The notes beneath the pieces are model-generated. The model saw only the letters and a list, made by a program, of their open reading frames with translations. It ran no database searches and had not been told where the DNA came from. DNA of 64,000 bases from Aestuariibaculum sp. M13 (GTDB taxonomy: Bacteria > Bacteroidota > Bacteroidia > Flavobacteriales > Flavobacteriaceae): NCBI RefSeq assembly GCF_024723255.1, contig NZ_JANIAC010000005.1, positions 186,001-250,000 on the forward strand, read 5' to 3'. Both the position numbers and the translations under genes were made by a program. How positions within the stretch are numbered: the first letter of the stretch is position 1; each line of letters begins with the position of its first letter. Shown piece by piece: positions 52,642 to 62,809 of this stretch.

Positions 52642-53354
52642 ATGCGGCTCGTTATTGTAATTGTATTTTTTGGATTTTCTTTAATTTCAAATTCTCAAAA
52701 TTCTAAAGAATTTGAGAAATTAATTGTGGAAGGGAACATTGCATTGAAAAATGGTGAATTGAAGAAAGCAGAAGAAATCTATTTAAAAGTTCTTCAAAAA
52801 GATTCTAAAAACACAGACGTTTTATATAATCTGGCATTAGTTGAATTCCATTTAGAGAATAGAGCAGTTCTTGCGGGTTATTACAAAAATCGTATAAATT
52901 AAAGGATAAAGGTGCAGGTAAGCTCATTAAGGAATACTGTGGTGATATTTTTTATAATGATTTTATGTTTTATGAGGATGTTGAAGTTGGGTTAAAGTTT
53001 AGAACAAGAGGTAGAGAATATGATTTAATAAAAGAAGGTAGTATTCATCCTATTTTGGTTAACCAACTATCTCAAAAGATATATGGTTCCGAAGAGTTTG
53101 TTGACTTTGATGGTGGTAAAGTTCGAGTTTCCCTTTTAGTGGATAAATATGGAGCTGTAAAGAGTAGGGTAACGGGTGGTTTTGAGGACGTATTAACTAA
53201 GACTGGCAAAGAAGCAAGAATGGAAGTTATTAATAAGGTATTTCAAGAAGAAATTGATTTCATCCCTTGTCAATACCAAGGTAAGCCAGTAGGGATGTGG
53301 AGCCCCGTTGTTTTTGTTTTTAATTTGAGAGAAAGTGGCTATCCTTTCAATTAA
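52642..53354 (+). pseudogene. Frameshifted TPR-TonB C-terminal domain protein
   Basis: Two reading frames look like one gene. The first (ATG at 52642, signal peptide, then a TPR helix pair EGNIALKNGELKKAEEIYLKVLQ and TDVLYNLALVEFHLENR) stops at 52902; the second, open from 52863 and ending at 53354, continues with TPR-like residues GLLQKSYKLKDKGAGKLIKEY and then a TonB C-terminal-like domain (VRVSLLVDKYGAVKSRVTGG; EEIDFIPCQYQGKPVG). The frames overlap around 52863-52880 and joining them needs one added base, so a single-base deletion is the simplest explanation. It could also be a sequencing error. Confidence 0.65.
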
Positions 53355-53376
53355 TTATTTTGAAGGAGATTAAAAA

Positions 53377-53406
53377 AAAACGCCCAAACTCAGTTTGGGC
53401 GTTTTT
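53377..53406 (+). terminator. Bidirectional terminator after the TPR-TonB gene
   Basis: ACGCCCAAACT and AGTTTGGGCGT form a perfect 11 bp stem, flanked by A and T runs, between two convergent genes. Confidence 0.88.
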
Positions 53407-53410
53407 CATT

Positions 53411-54589
53411 CTATCTTATGGAATAGGAATTTATAATCTGTTTGAGCTGTGCTTTAAGATCTTCACCTGTATCGTAAATCATTTGCGATTCACTAGGGAA
53501 GGGCACACGCTGGTTGTTTAAATATTGTAACAAATCGGTTTCCAAAGCACGACGATCTCCTCTTGACGTAGCAAAAATATGCTGAAATACAAATTCACTG
53601 GTAATAGGGAAAGCATCTTCCAGTTGTTTGGTGTTTAAATTTATGTATTCAACATTACCGGTAACCTGTACTGATTTAAATTGTGTCGATTCGTAATACT
53701 CGCAACGTACAGTTTTTAAATTATCTACCTGAATGGTATTGCCTAAGCTGTCTTTTACCTGATTGCCATTTGCGTCCAGTAAATTCTTTTTGCCATCAGC
53801 AATTTGTTTTTCTTTAATAATTTGTCGCTCTTTAATTTGTTCGGGAGAAATGCTGATGCCTCTCAAATTCACACGCATACTGTAATCGTAATTTACATCG
53901 TTTACAGCATTGTTGTGGTAAACCGTCCATAAGTTGTTTAATCCGTAGGTGCTGAAATTAAGTAAATCGTCTTCCAGGCGCTGTGGAATTACCTTTTCGG
54001 TATCGTTAACCATGTCTACTAAAACAAAATCGGTTCCTTTAGCATGCGCAACATCCATAAGTTGACGTACGTCTTTGAAATTCGGATTTATAGTTTCAAT
54101 TTCTTTGAAATCGTTATAAGCCTGACGGTAATCTAACTTGTTTTTTGAATTTAGTAACGACGATGCTGTTTTATACATTTGTTGAGATGCATCATTTTTA
54201 AAAGAAATAATGTGGCTTGAGTAATTGTTAAAATCAAATTTTACTTCTTTGCCGTTAATATATAATGGTAAAACAGGTTTAATGCGTTCCTGACGATTAT
54301 CTAAATTCACATAGGTATCGTAGATGCGAATGTAGTTCTCGGGGTTATTATCTTTCTTTAAAAAGTCAACAGAGCTTAGGTCGCGTTCGGTGGCTTTATT
54401 GTAAGCCTCGTGAAGCATTACAATATATTCAGCTTTTCCTTTTTTATCTTTGTTGGTACGTAATTTATTTAACGCATCATAAATTGCCTGGTCATAATTA
54501 CCTGAGCTTAATGATTTTTCAATTTGCTTGCTGCTACTACAAGCACAAAGTATAAACAAAGAAAGAATAGAGAGTAGTTGTTTTTTCAT
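53411..54589 (-). CDS. Conserved hypothetical lipoprotein
   Basis: A 392-residue lipoprotein (signal peptide; lipobox near FILCACSSS). The N-terminal part (about 25-180) is helical and TPR-like (SSGNYDQAIYDALNKL; RQAYNDFKEIETINPNF), suggesting a protein-interaction surface; the C-terminal part has mixed strands and an EQIKERQIIKEKQIADGKKN charged helix. I do not recognise a named family, and no enzyme motif is seen. It is probably attached to the inner leaflet of the outer membrane. Monocistronic. Confidence 0.75.
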   Translation of the reverse strand: MKKQLLSILSLFILCACSSSKQIEKSLSSGNYDQAIYDALNKLRTNKDKKGKAEYIVMLHEAYNKATERDLSSVDFLKKDNNPENYIRIYDTYVNLDNRQERIKPVLPLYINGKEVKFDFNNYSSHIISFKNDASQQMYKTASSLLNSKNKLDYRQAYNDFKEIETINPNFKDVRQLMDVAHAKGTDFVLVDMVNDTEKVIPQRLEDDLLNFSTYGLNNLWTVYHNNAVNDVNYDYSMRVNLRGISISPEQIKERQIIKEKQIADGKKNLLDANGNQVKDSLGNTIQVDNLKTVRCEYYESTQFKSVQVTGNVEYINLNTKQLEDAFPITSEFVFQHIFATSRGDRRALETDLLQYLNNQRVPFPSESQMIYDTGEDLKAQLKQIINSYSIR

Positions 54590-54644
54590 GCTTTAAAATT
54601 TTGAGTTTTGATAAGGGGTAAACAATAGTAATGCCATTTTATAA

Positions 54645-54674
54645 TAAAGAACCCTCAAATGTAATATTTGAGGG
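54645..54674 (-). terminator. Terminator of fahA
   Basis: CCCTCAAAT (54652-54660) pairs with ATTTGAGGG (54666-54674) around a 5-base loop; on the minus strand it is followed by TTCTTTATT. Confidence 0.7.
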
Positions 54675-54699
54675 CTAATATTAAGGGGTTAAAATAAAT

Positions 54700-55986
54700 T
54701 TATTTCTTTTTAAATACGGGTAATAATTTGGTTGACACTTCGCCGAAACCAATTCGTGTTCCGTCTTTTTCGCAATAGCCTCGCATGATTACGGTATCGT
54801 TATCATTAATGAATTTACGTTCTGTGCCATCTTTTAGTTTGATTGGTTTTTCGCCTTTCCAGGTTAATTCAAGCATCGAACCATAAGATTCTGGAGAAGG
54901 CCCCGAAATGGTTCCGCTTCCCATTAAATCACCAGAATTTACAGGGCAACCATTAATAGTATGGTGAGCCAGTTGCTGCGAAATATTCCAGTACATATAT
55001 TTAAAGTTAGACTTCGATACAATATTTTCTTTAGCACCTTCCGGCTGTATCGATACCTCTAAATTAATATCGAAACTTTTCTTTTTACCAGAATATTTAA
55101 GATAATCTAACTGTGGTTTTACAGGTTTTGGGCCTTCAACACGGTAAGGGTCTAGCGCATCAAGAGTTACAATCCACGGAGAAATAGAGGTTGCAAAGTT
55201 CTTAGCCAGGAAAGGTCCAAGTGGTACATATTCCCATTTTTGAATATCGCGTGCACTCCAGTCGTTTAATAATACTAAACCAAAAATGTATTCTTCGGCT
55301 TCGTCAACAGGAATAGGTTCTCCTAAATCGTTGGCGGCTGTAGTTATAAAAGCCATTTCTAATTCGAAATCTACCAATTTACTTGGTCCGAAAACTGGTT
55401 CGGTTGCGCCTTCCGGTAAGGTTTGACCTTGCGGACGATGTACCGGAATGCCTGAAGGAATAACCGAAGAACTTCTTCCGTGGTAACCTACAGGAATATG
55501 AAGCCAGTTTGGTAACAAGGCATTCTCAGGATCTCGAAACATAGTCCCTACATTTGTAGCGTGTTCCATGCTTGAGTAAAAATCGGTGTAATCACCAACT
55601 TCAACAGGAAGTTGCATTTCAATTTCGTCTAAACGAAACAGGACAATTTCTTTATGACTTTTATTATTTTTTAGTGTGGTGTTTTTGCTGTCGAAAACTT
55701 CGGCAATACGGTCTCTTACGGCACGCCAGGTTTTTCTACCATCAGCAATAAAATCGTTTAACGAATCCTGAAGAAAGATATCATCGGTTAAAGGAATGCC
55801 ATCAAAATACCCTAACTGGTGTAAAGCCCCTAAATCTATAGCGGTATCACCAATACGGGTTCCGATAGTAATGATGTCATCACGCGTTAAAAAAACACCA
55901 AACGGAATGTTCTGAATTGGGAAATCTGAATTTTTATCGACGTGTAACCACGATGTTCTATCTGGATTGTTAGCTGCTAATCGCAT
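54700..55986 (-). CDS. fahA: Fumarylacetoacetase
   Basis: A 428-residue hydrolase for the last step of tyrosine and phenylalanine degradation, converting fumarylacetoacetate to fumarate and acetoacetate. N-terminal SH3-like domain (about 1-115), then the FAH catalytic domain with the conserved PVGYHGRSSSVIPSG loop containing the catalytic His, FELEMAF (metal ligands Glu), VLLNDWSARDIQKWEYVPLGPFLAKNF and GTISGP. Full length. The upstream genes of the pathway are not in this window. Confidence 0.95.
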   Translation of the reverse strand: MRLAANNPDRTSWLHVDKNSDFPIQNIPFGVFLTRDDIITIGTRIGDTAIDLGALHQLGYFDGIPLTDDIFLQDSLNDFIADGRKTWRAVRDRIAEVFDSKNTTLKNNKSHKEIVLFRLDEIEMQLPVEVGDYTDFYSSMEHATNVGTMFRDPENALLPNWLHIPVGYHGRSSSVIPSGIPVHRPQGQTLPEGATEPVFGPSKLVDFELEMAFITTAANDLGEPIPVDEAEEYIFGLVLLNDWSARDIQKWEYVPLGPFLAKNFATSISPWIVTLDALDPYRVEGPKPVKPQLDYLKYSGKKKSFDINLEVSIQPEGAKENIVSKSNFKYMYWNISQQLAHHTINGCPVNSGDLMGSGTISGPSPESYGSMLELTWKGEKPIKLKDGTERKFINDNDTVIMRGYCEKDGTRIGFGEVSTKLLPVFKKK

Positions 55987-56151
55987 AACGTTTACTTTTA
56001 TTTAATAGTTGATAATATTCAAACCTACATAAATTTTTCATTTTTAAGGAAAAAAATAAATAAAAATTGGGTTTAAATACCGGGTTATCAAAAAGGTTAA
56101 AAACTTAATAGTAAATATATGTTTTTTGATGCTTTTAACTAATCTATTTGT

Positions 56152-56159
56152 TACTTTTG
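56152..56159 (+). promoter_or_regulatory. -7 promoter box of glyA
   Basis: TACTTTTG matches TAnnTTTG, with TTG at 56126-56128 about 23 bp upstream as a candidate -33 element. Confidence 0.6.
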
Positions 56160-56188
56160 CACAATATTTAACTAGAATTTAATTTTAT

Positions 56189-57463
56189 ATGCAACGCGAC
56201 GAACAAATTTTTGAATTAATTCAAGCTGAAAATGAGCGCCAATTACATGGTTTAGAGCTTATTGCGTCTGAAAACTTTGTAAGTAAACAAGTTATGGAGG
56301 CTGCTGGTTCAGTATTAACTAATAAATACGCAGAAGGATATCCAGGGAAACGTTATTACGGTGGATGTGAAGTAGTTGATGAAGTAGAGCAAATAGCTAT
56401 TGATAGAGCAAAAGCTTTGTTTGGAGCCGAGTATGTAAACGTACAGCCGCACTCAGGAAGTCAGGCAAATACAGCTGTTTACCATGCATGTTTAACACCT
56501 GGTGACAAAATTTTAGGATTCGATTTATCTCACGGAGGTCACTTAACACACGGATCGCCAGTAAACTTCTCAGGAAAATTATATAACCCTGTATTTTACG
56601 GTGTTGAAGAAGAAACAGGCGTATTAAACTACGATAAAATTCAAGAGATTGCGACTAAAGAGCAACCAAAATTAATCATTGCCGGAGCATCTGCTTACTC
56701 TCGTGATATTGATTTTGCTCGTTTTAGAGTTATTGCTGATAGCGTTGGTGCTATTTTAATGGCTGATATTTCTCATCCAGCAGGTATGATTGCAAAAGGT
56801 ATCTTAAACGATCCAATGCCACACTGTCACATTGTAACAACAACAACTCACAAGACGTTAAGAGGTCCAAGAGGAGGTATGATTATGATGGGTAAAGATT
56901 TCGATAACCCATTCGGAATCACTTTAAAAGACGGAAGCTTACGTAAAATGTCTTCTTTATTAGATTCAGCGGTATTCCCAGGAAACCAGGGAGGTCCATT
57001 AGAGCACATTATTGCTGCTAAAGCAATCGCTTTTGGTGAAGCTTTAACCGATGAGTTCTTACACTACCAGTTACAAGTAAAAGCTAATGCAGCAGCTTTA
57101 GCTAAAGCATTAGTGGCAAAAGGATACAACATTATTTCAGGAGGTACAGATAACCACTGTATGTTAATCGATTTACGTAATAAAGATATTTCAGGTAAAG
57201 ATGCAGAGCAGGCTTTAGTAAAAGCAGATATCACCGTAAACAAAAACATGGTGCCTTTTGATACCCGTTCTCCGTTTGTAACTTCAGGTATCCGTATTGG
57301 TGCTGCTGCTGTTACAACAAGAGGTTTAAAAGAAGCTGAAATGGAGCAAATCGTTGAGTTAATTGATGAAGTGATCATGAATTACCAAGATGAAGCTGTT
57401 TTAGAAGCTGTAGCTGATAAAGTAAACGCATTAATGGCAGACAGACCATTATTCGTAGCGTAA
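56189..57463 (+). CDS. glyA: Serine hydroxymethyltransferase
   Basis: A 424-residue PLP enzyme interconverting serine and glycine with tetrahydrofolate. Start region [35 protein letters not shown]-binding Lys in [15 protein letters not shown]-terminal [14 protein letters not shown]. Length and motifs are those of a standard bacterial enzyme. It uses mostly preferred, A/T-ending codons, as expected of a highly expressed gene. Monocistronic, bounded by its own promoter and terminator. Confidence 0.97.
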   Translation: MQRDEQIFELIQAENERQLHGLELIASENFVSKQVMEAAGSVLTNKYAEGYPGKRYYGGCEVVDEVEQIAIDRAKALFGAEYVNVQPHSGSQANTAVYHACLTPGDKILGFDLSHGGHLTHGSPVNFSGKLYNPVFYGVEEETGVLNYDKIQEIATKEQPKLIIAGASAYSRDIDFARFRVIADSVGAILMADISHPAGMIAKGILNDPMPHCHIVTTTTHKTLRGPRGGMIMMGKDFDNPFGITLKDGSLRKMSSLLDSAVFPGNQGGPLEHIIAAKAIAFGEALTDEFLHYQLQVKANAAALAKALVAKGYNIISGGTDNHCMLIDLRNKDISGKDAEQALVKADITVNKNMVPFDTRSPFVTSGIRIGAAAVTTRGLKEAEMEQIVELIDEVIMNYQDEAVLEAVADKVNALMADRPLFVA

Positions 57464-57510
57464 TTGACTTGTCATGCTGGACTGGTTTCAGCATCTATAC
57501 ATATTCAGAA

Positions 57511-57537
57511 AATCCCGCTCATGTAGCGGGATTTTTT
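57511..57537 (+). terminator. Terminator of glyA
   Basis: AATCCCGC and GCGGGATT form a perfect stem followed by a T run; the stem arms are the same as in the importer operon terminator at 37693. Confidence 0.85.
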
Positions 57538-57675
57538 GGTTTTGGGCGTTACCCTTCGTTGTTACTTCGGGTCGGGCTTTTCGCGCTACATGGTAGCTTG
57601 CTACAATCCCTAACGCAATTAGATTTAGAATCTTAAATTCAATATAAAATTTGGTATAAACTAAATCAATATTGG

Positions 57676-57683
57676 TAGTTTTG
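57676..57683 (+). promoter_or_regulatory. -7 promoter box of the PatB-like gene
   Basis: TAGTTTTG fits TAnnTTTG, with TTG at 57651-57653 (spacing 22) as the -33 element; the ATG at 57712 follows. Confidence 0.55.
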
Positions 57684-57711
57684 AGATACGACTAATAAAA
57701 CGAATCATCCT

Positions 57712-58881
57712 ATGAGTATCTTCGATATAGAACACAACGTTGAAAACCATTTTGTAAAGAACAATCCTAAATATTTAAAAATGGTTTTAGGCACAGACGA
57801 TGTGATGCCATTATGGATAGCAGATATGGATTTTAAAGTCGCTCCGCCAATTACTGAAGCTTTAAAAGATATTGTTGAGCGTGGGGTTTATGCTTACGAA
57901 GATATTAGTCCGCAGGTTAAAGAAGCCATTGCTAACTGGAATTTAAAGCGTCATGGTTTAGAATTGAACCCGAATAATTTTATTCAGGTCAATGGGGTGC
58001 TTACCGCCATTGCTGTTATTTTAAGAGCCTTGACAGAAGAAGGAGATGGTATCATGATTCAAACGCCAGTGTATCATCAGTTTTATACGGCTATAAAAAC
58101 ATCAAACCGCACAGTTGTTGAGAATCCGTTAAAAATTGAAAACGGACACTATGCGTTCGATTTCGAAAATATCGAAGAGCAGCTTAAAACCGGAAACACA
58201 AAAGTGATTTTACTGTGTAATCCGCATAATCCGGTGGGGCGGGTTTGGAATAGAGAAGAATTACAAAAGCTGGTGGATTTAGCAAATATTTATAACGTAA
58301 TTATTGTAAGCGACGAGGTACACTCCGAAATTGTGTTTTCAAACTCTAAATTCCACAGCATACTATCGTTTGAAAATACTCAAAATCATATTGCTGTTCT
58401 AGGGTCTCCGGCAAAAACGTTTGGTATGCAAAGTATAGCTAATGGTTATATTTACACCGAAAACAAAGCGCAGTTTGAAACGATAAACAGTCTGGTAACC
58501 TCAATGTATTTAAATCAGGGAGGCGCGTTGTCGGCGTATGCGATTTTAGCAGCCTACACTCATGGTCATGATTGGGTAGATGCGTTAGTTGTGTATTTAG
58601 AAAAAACAGTTGACTGGATTGAAATGTTTTTAAAAACAGAATTACCACAGGTGAGAATGATTCGACCTGAAGGTACCTATCAAATCTGGTTAGATTTTTC
58701 AGCGTTGAATATCTCCGAAAGGGAATTAAAAGATTTAGTATTCAATAAAGCAAAAGTAGGTTTGGCTTTGGGCTTAACATTCGGAGCCGATTATCAATTA
58801 TTTATGCGTATGAATATCGCATCGCCACTTTCAAAAATTCAACGTGCATTTCAGCAATTAAAAGCAGCGATGGATTCCTAA
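57712..58881 (+). CDS. MalY/PatB-type PLP-dependent C-S lyase/aminotransferase
   Basis: A 389-residue fold-type I PLP enzyme. MPLWIADMDF near the N-terminus is diagnostic of the MalY/PatB branch; NPHNPVGRVW, IVSDEVHSEIVF and the PLP Lys in SPAKTFGMQSIANG follow. Members cleave cystathionine to homocysteine or act as cysteine-S-conjugate lyases, and some also regulate other proteins; which applies here is unknown. Monocistronic, with a good promoter, and 7 bp from the convergent FemAB-like gene. Confidence 0.88.
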   Translation: MSIFDIEHNVENHFVKNNPKYLKMVLGTDDVMPLWIADMDFKVAPPITEALKDIVERGVYAYEDISPQVKEAIANWNLKRHGLELNPNNFIQVNGVLTAIAVILRALTEEGDGIMIQTPVYHQFYTAIKTSNRTVVENPLKIENGHYAFDFENIEEQLKTGNTKVILLCNPHNPVGRVWNREELQKLVDLANIYNVIIVSDEVHSEIVFSNSKFHSILSFENTQNHIAVLGSPAKTFGMQSIANGYIYTENKAQFETINSLVTSMYLNQGGALSAYAILAAYTHGHDWVDALVVYLEKTVDWIEMFLKTELPQVRMIRPEGTYQIWLDFSALNISERELKDLVFNKAKVGLALGLTFGADYQLFMRMNIASPLSKIQRAFQQLKAAMDS

Positions 58882-58887
58882 ATCAGT

Positions 58888-59991
58888 TTAATTCTGCATT
58901 TCCTGCAGTTTATATAAATCGTATAGTTTTTGATTAAACGGATAATCCCAGCAGCCCATACGGTGATATAAATCGCCACCAAATCCTTTTTTGTAAACAT
59001 GCACACCGTGTAACGGGTGGCTACGATTTAAATTAGGTGCCGAGCCAAACATATCATATTCGGTGCAGCCCCAGGCTTTCGATACTTTCATCGATTCCCA
59101 TTGCAGAGCATAGCTAGCGGTTAAATTGTTTTTGTCGTTTGCCGAAGCACCATATAAATAAGTGCCTCGTTTTTTTGATAACACTAAAAACATAGACGAT
59201 AAAAATTCGCCATCTTTTTCAGCCATTAACATTTTAACCGTAACCCCTTTTTTACTGTTGTCCTGATTATTGAAAATAGTTGAAAAGAATTCCTCGTTTT
59301 GGGCAGGCATACCATGGCGATTAGCTGTTTCCAGATACAACTTATACCAGTCGTTCATGTGTTCTATACCATATTCCTTAACGTTAATTCCTTTCTTAGT
59401 AGCTCTTCTTATGTTATATCGCGTGTTATAGCGCATATTGTACAAAAGGTCCTCTTCATCTAAAGATAAATCGATAAAAAAGGTGTTTTTGGGAAGATTA
59501 TCGCCTACACTTTTTTGTAAGTTCCAGTTGGCGGTATTGAAATTCACACGAAATTCCTGTGTTTTGTTGGGTGGCGGACCAATCCAGTTGCCGTCGTTAT
59601 CAAAATATTCCTCTTCGGTAGCCCATTGGTTTTCCCAGATTAAATCGTAACGGATAAAAATACAGTTAGGTGGGAGGAACGGACGTATAGATTCTGAAAG
59701 TTGCTCTAAAAACAACCCTTGATTTTCAAAGTCGGGCTCTAATTTAGGGCCGTAAGGTACGTAAGCAAAGCAGTGATTCTGATCCACGTACTTAATAAGT
59801 ATTAATAAATCTTCGCCCTTTTTTTCAATAGAACTGGCATCGCTAACCAATAAGTCTTTTGAAATGGTAAGTTCAAAACCTTTAGGAATGAACCCTTGGT
59901 TTTCTTTTACGCGGCCCCAGAACGGCGTTTGCGGTAGTATGTTTGTTGCATCAAATTCTTGTATATCCTTTTCGCGTAGCTCACAAATCAT
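58888..59991 (-). CDS. FemAB/FemX-like peptidoglycan-bridge or GNAT-type aminoacyltransferase
   Basis: A 367-residue protein with the duplicated GNAT fold of FemABX proteins: TPFWGRVKENQGF near the N-terminus, LLYNMRYNTRYNIRRATKKGI in the middle and YLYGASANDKNNLTASYALQWESMKVSKAWGCTEYDMFG near the end. Family members add amino acids to lipid II from aminoacyl-tRNA, but Bacteroidota usually have directly cross-linked peptidoglycan, so the acceptor is uncertain. The gene next to it on the same strand (60091) is 100 bp away. Confidence 0.82.
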   Translation of the reverse strand: MICELREKDIQEFDATNILPQTPFWGRVKENQGFIPKGFELTISKDLLVSDASSIEKKGEDLLILIKYVDQNHCFAYVPYGPKLEPDFENQGLFLEQLSESIRPFLPPNCIFIRYDLIWENQWATEEEYFDNDGNWIGPPPNKTQEFRVNFNTANWNLQKSVGDNLPKNTFFIDLSLDEEDLLYNMRYNTRYNIRRATKKGINVKEYGIEHMNDWYKLYLETANRHGMPAQNEEFFSTIFNNQDNSKKGVTVKMLMAEKDGEFLSSMFLVLSKKRGTYLYGASANDKNNLTASYALQWESMKVSKAWGCTEYDMFGSAPNLNRSHPLHGVHVYKKGFGGDLYHRMGCWDYPFNQKLYDLYKLQEMQN

Positions 59992-60090
59992 GTTTTTGGC
60001 TGCAAAACTACAGAATCATATATATAATATGAAATTATTAAGGAGTTTATGTTCGAATTGGGTCTTATTTACAAAACCAACTCATGTATT

Positions 60091-61653
60091 TTAATTCTCC
60101 TCCTCTGGAAATGTAATATGTTGGTAAGCACCTAAATCGGGAGTAGTCGTTCGGTTTACATTTAATATATCGGTTGGAACCTGTGATGCAAAACCAGGTA
60201 ATCCTTGATTGATTGCAGCCGAGTTCTCTCCAATAATCAACTTATTTTCTTCAGGATTAAAGAAGTCGGGTGTTTGATTAAAGATATTCCCTTCGTAATG
60301 TATAGTATCTTCAAAATCGTAATTGGGCCCTGAGTAATAATTGGTGTAATCCTGAAAACGAATTAAACAGTTGGTAAATTTAAAATTAAAGTTTACGGTT
60401 TCTTCTTCAACTTCATCGAACAAGAGCTCTGGGTTGTCGTTTCCGTATATAATGCAGTTGTTAAAATTAGCTTCGGTTAAATCGGTAACCACTATGTTTT
60501 CATCGGCATCAACAATATAATTATTTAAAAGCAGGGCGGGGAACTGTCTGGCATTATTCCAGTAATTGGCAATCGTACAATGCGTAAAATTATAACGGCC
60601 ACCAAAAGTACCAGCAAACGATGATTGTCCGGCGTTATTCAACACCACGTTTTCAGCAGTAATCGAGGTATTTCTTCCTAAAATGCCAAAACCTGTGTTG
60701 TTGTAAATCTGCGAATTGGTGATTTTTAAAGCGTCTTCTGAAGCTTCCGCACCGCCATCGCATAAAATACCGATAGAGCCATTTTTAATGGTAGCGTAGT
60801 TAATAATATTGTTCGTGCTGCCTTCAAAAAGCCATATGCTGCCCCATTGACCAGGAATGTCAGAGAAGTCAGGTTCTAAGCGGTCTCCTTCAAAAATGAC
60901 TTCGTTTTCCAGTAAGTCCTGATCTGAACTGAATTCACCATTTACGTGAAGTGAAGCGCCTTCAGAAACCAACAGCCCTGAACTTTCATGGAAATGAATA
61001 CGTGCCCCGGCATCGATGGTTAGCGTGTAGCCATTAGGTACGGCAGCATATCCGTAAATGACATAAGGTTTTTCGTTTGTAAAATGTAATTCATTGGGTT
61101 GTAAAGTGCGTCCTTGAATATCGGTTTCGTATTCCTCACCACCAATATTTAAGCTTAAGGTTTCAATAATTTTAGTGTCGTAATCGCGATTCGGATAAAT
61201 AAATACGGCATCCTGAACCAAAGTTACCAGTTCTACATTTTGCTGGTTAGTTCCGTCATCAAACTGAATTTGGTCTGTATATAAAAAGGTACCGTCATTG
61301 GCGAAATCGTTAATATTGATAGTTGATTCTACAAAAATATAAATACTGTCTTTGGCTTGAATTTGCACATTGCTAAATACTTTCCCCGCCATGCCATCAA
61401 TATTTAAGCGGTAGTTTGAACCGTTGCCTAAACCTAATTGCACAGACGGAATATTGATGTCGGTATTACTACGATTATATACTTTTAGTGTGTAGGTGCT
61501 GGACCCAATATTTGTAAACGTGGTGTCCAAATACACAGTATCTTTTGAAAATTCCAGATTTCCGGTACTTGGTGAAAACTCAAAATCTTTGCGACAAGAA
61601 CTCCAAAACATTAAAAATAAAAAAGTAAGTAAAAAGTATATGTAGCGTTTCAT
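60091..61653 (-). CDS. Right-handed beta-helix surface lipoprotein
   Basis: A 520-residue lipoprotein (signal peptide; lipobox MFWSSCRKD) with an N-terminal beta-sandwich (about 25-190; TTFTNIGSSTYTLKVYNRS) followed by a parallel beta-helix (about 200-480), recognisable from repeated short strands ending in Asn or Gly turns (TITNS-like, YNNTGFGILGRN, VVLNNAGQS, NCIIYGNDN). The chain ends in a VNRTTTPDLGAYQ motif. Such proteins often bind or cut polysaccharides, but no catalytic triad is recognised. I chose the second Met (61653), as lipoprotein signals usually begin MKR. Confidence 0.8.
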   Translation of the reverse strand: MKRYIYFLLTFLFLMFWSSCRKDFEFSPSTGNLEFSKDTVYLDTTFTNIGSSTYTLKVYNRSNTDINIPSVQLGLGNGSNYRLNIDGMAGKVFSNVQIQAKDSIYIFVESTININDFANDGTFLYTDQIQFDDGTNQQNVELVTLVQDAVFIYPNRDYDTKIIETLSLNIGGEEYETDIQGRTLQPNELHFTNEKPYVIYGYAAVPNGYTLTIDAGARIHFHESSGLLVSEGASLHVNGEFSSDQDLLENEVIFEGDRLEPDFSDIPGQWGSIWLFEGSTNNIINYATIKNGSIGILCDGGAEASEDALKITNSQIYNNTGFGILGRNTSITAENVVLNNAGQSSFAGTFGGRYNFTHCTIANYWNNARQFPALLLNNYIVDADENIVVTDLTEANFNNCIIYGNDNPELLFDEVEEETVNFNFKFTNCLIRFQDYTNYYSGPNYDFEDTIHYEGNIFNQTPDFFNPEENKLIIGENSAAINQGLPGFASQVPTDILNVNRTTTPDLGAYQHITFPEEEN

Positions 61654-61724
61654 TAAAGGCATTTGTTTTGTAGGCTAAAAATATAACTTTTGAAGTTATG
61701 ATTTAGTGTATTGTTTTAAAAATT

Positions 61725-61752
61725 AAAAACCTGATGGAGTGCATCAGGTTTT
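61725..61752 (-). terminator. Terminator of the galK-galT operon
   Basis: CCTGATG and CATCAGG form a perfect stem with an A run before and a T run after, 25 bp beyond the galT stop. Confidence 0.85.
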
Positions 61753-61776
61753 ATTGTTCATCTATTTTTTTAGAGG

Positions 61777-62796
61777 CTATAGTAAATTACGAAGCATTTT
61801 TACAGCGCTTTCTGCTGTAATATCGCGTTGGGGCGAACCAAACATTTCGTAACCTACCATAAATTTCTTAACCGTTGCACTACGTAATAATGGTGGGTAA
61901 AAACTCATGTGCCAGTGCCAGTGGCTGTTGTCTTCCCCATTGGTTGGTGACTGATGAATACCACTTGAATATGGGAATGAAGTGTTGAACAACTTATCAT
62001 AAGCCTTGGTGATTACCGAAATGGCTTCAGCAAACAATAAGGTTTCGTTGTCTTTCATTTCAGAAATATTTGTCTGATGTTTTTTAGGGACAATCATGGT
62101 TTCAAAAGGCCATACTGCCCAGAATGGAATTAACACCACAAAAGCATCATTTTCAAAAATAATGCGCTCTTGTTTCTCTAATTCCTGAGCAAGATACGTT
62201 CCTAAAATACTTTTTTTATGCTCGTTATAGTAATTACGTTGCTGTGTATCTTTCTTTTCAACTTCGTTAGGTAGTGTTGTCTGGCTCCAGATTTGTCCGT
62301 GAGGGTGCGGATTACTACACCCCATAACAGCACCTTTGTTTTCAAAAATCTGAACGTAATTTATTAAGTCGTTATCACCAAGTTCCTTGTATTGTTTTTG
62401 CCATTCTAAAACGACCTGCTCAATTTCTGCAGGAGCCATGTCCGCTAAACTTTTAGAGTGGTCCGGACTAAAACAAATCACTTTGCAAATACCTTGTTCG
62501 CTTTGCGCTTTTAATAAACCGTCGTCTACTGTAAAGGTTTTTGAATCGGTTTGAAGTGCTGCGAAATCGTTGGTAAATACAAATACGTTTTCGTATTTCG
62601 GGTTTACTTCTCCATTAATACGAGTGTTGCCTGCGCATAAATAGCAGCTTTCGTCGTAAGATGGTCGTACTTCGTTTGAAACCGCTTCGTTTTGTCCTTG
62701 CCATGGGCGCTTTGCACGGTGTGGAGATACTAAAACCCATTCACCTGTAAGTATGTTGAATCGTTTGTGTGAGTAATCTTGTAAATCGGTATTCAT
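61777..62796 (-). CDS. galT: Galactose-1-phosphate uridylyltransferase
   Basis: A 339-residue enzyme of the Leloir pathway, exchanging UMP between UDP-glucose and galactose 1-phosphate. The catalytic NPHPHGQIWSQ motif with the His-Pro-His active site is intact, as are GEWVLVSPHRAKRPWQGQ and the C-terminal SPTNGEDNSHWHWHMSFYPPLLR. It is 13 bp downstream of galK in the same operon. Confidence 0.95.
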   Translation of the reverse strand: MNTDLQDYSHKRFNILTGEWVLVSPHRAKRPWQGQNEAVSNEVRPSYDESCYLCAGNTRINGEVNPKYENVFVFTNDFAALQTDSKTFTVDDGLLKAQSEQGICKVICFSPDHSKSLADMAPAEIEQVVLEWQKQYKELGDNDLINYVQIFENKGAVMGCSNPHPHGQIWSQTTLPNEVEKKDTQQRNYYNEHKKSILGTYLAQELEKQERIIFENDAFVVLIPFWAVWPFETMIVPKKHQTNISEMKDNETLLFAEAISVITKAYDKLFNTSFPYSSGIHQSPTNGEDNSHWHWHMSFYPPLLRSATVKKFMVGYEMFGSPQRDITAESAVKMLRNLL

Positions 62797-62809
62797 TGTT
62801 TTTTTAGCT

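Noticed and set aside
59796-59809. Partial copy of the TAAGTATTAATA palindrome
   Set aside because: It lies inside the FemAB-like coding sequence, has an incomplete right half and is not near a promoter.
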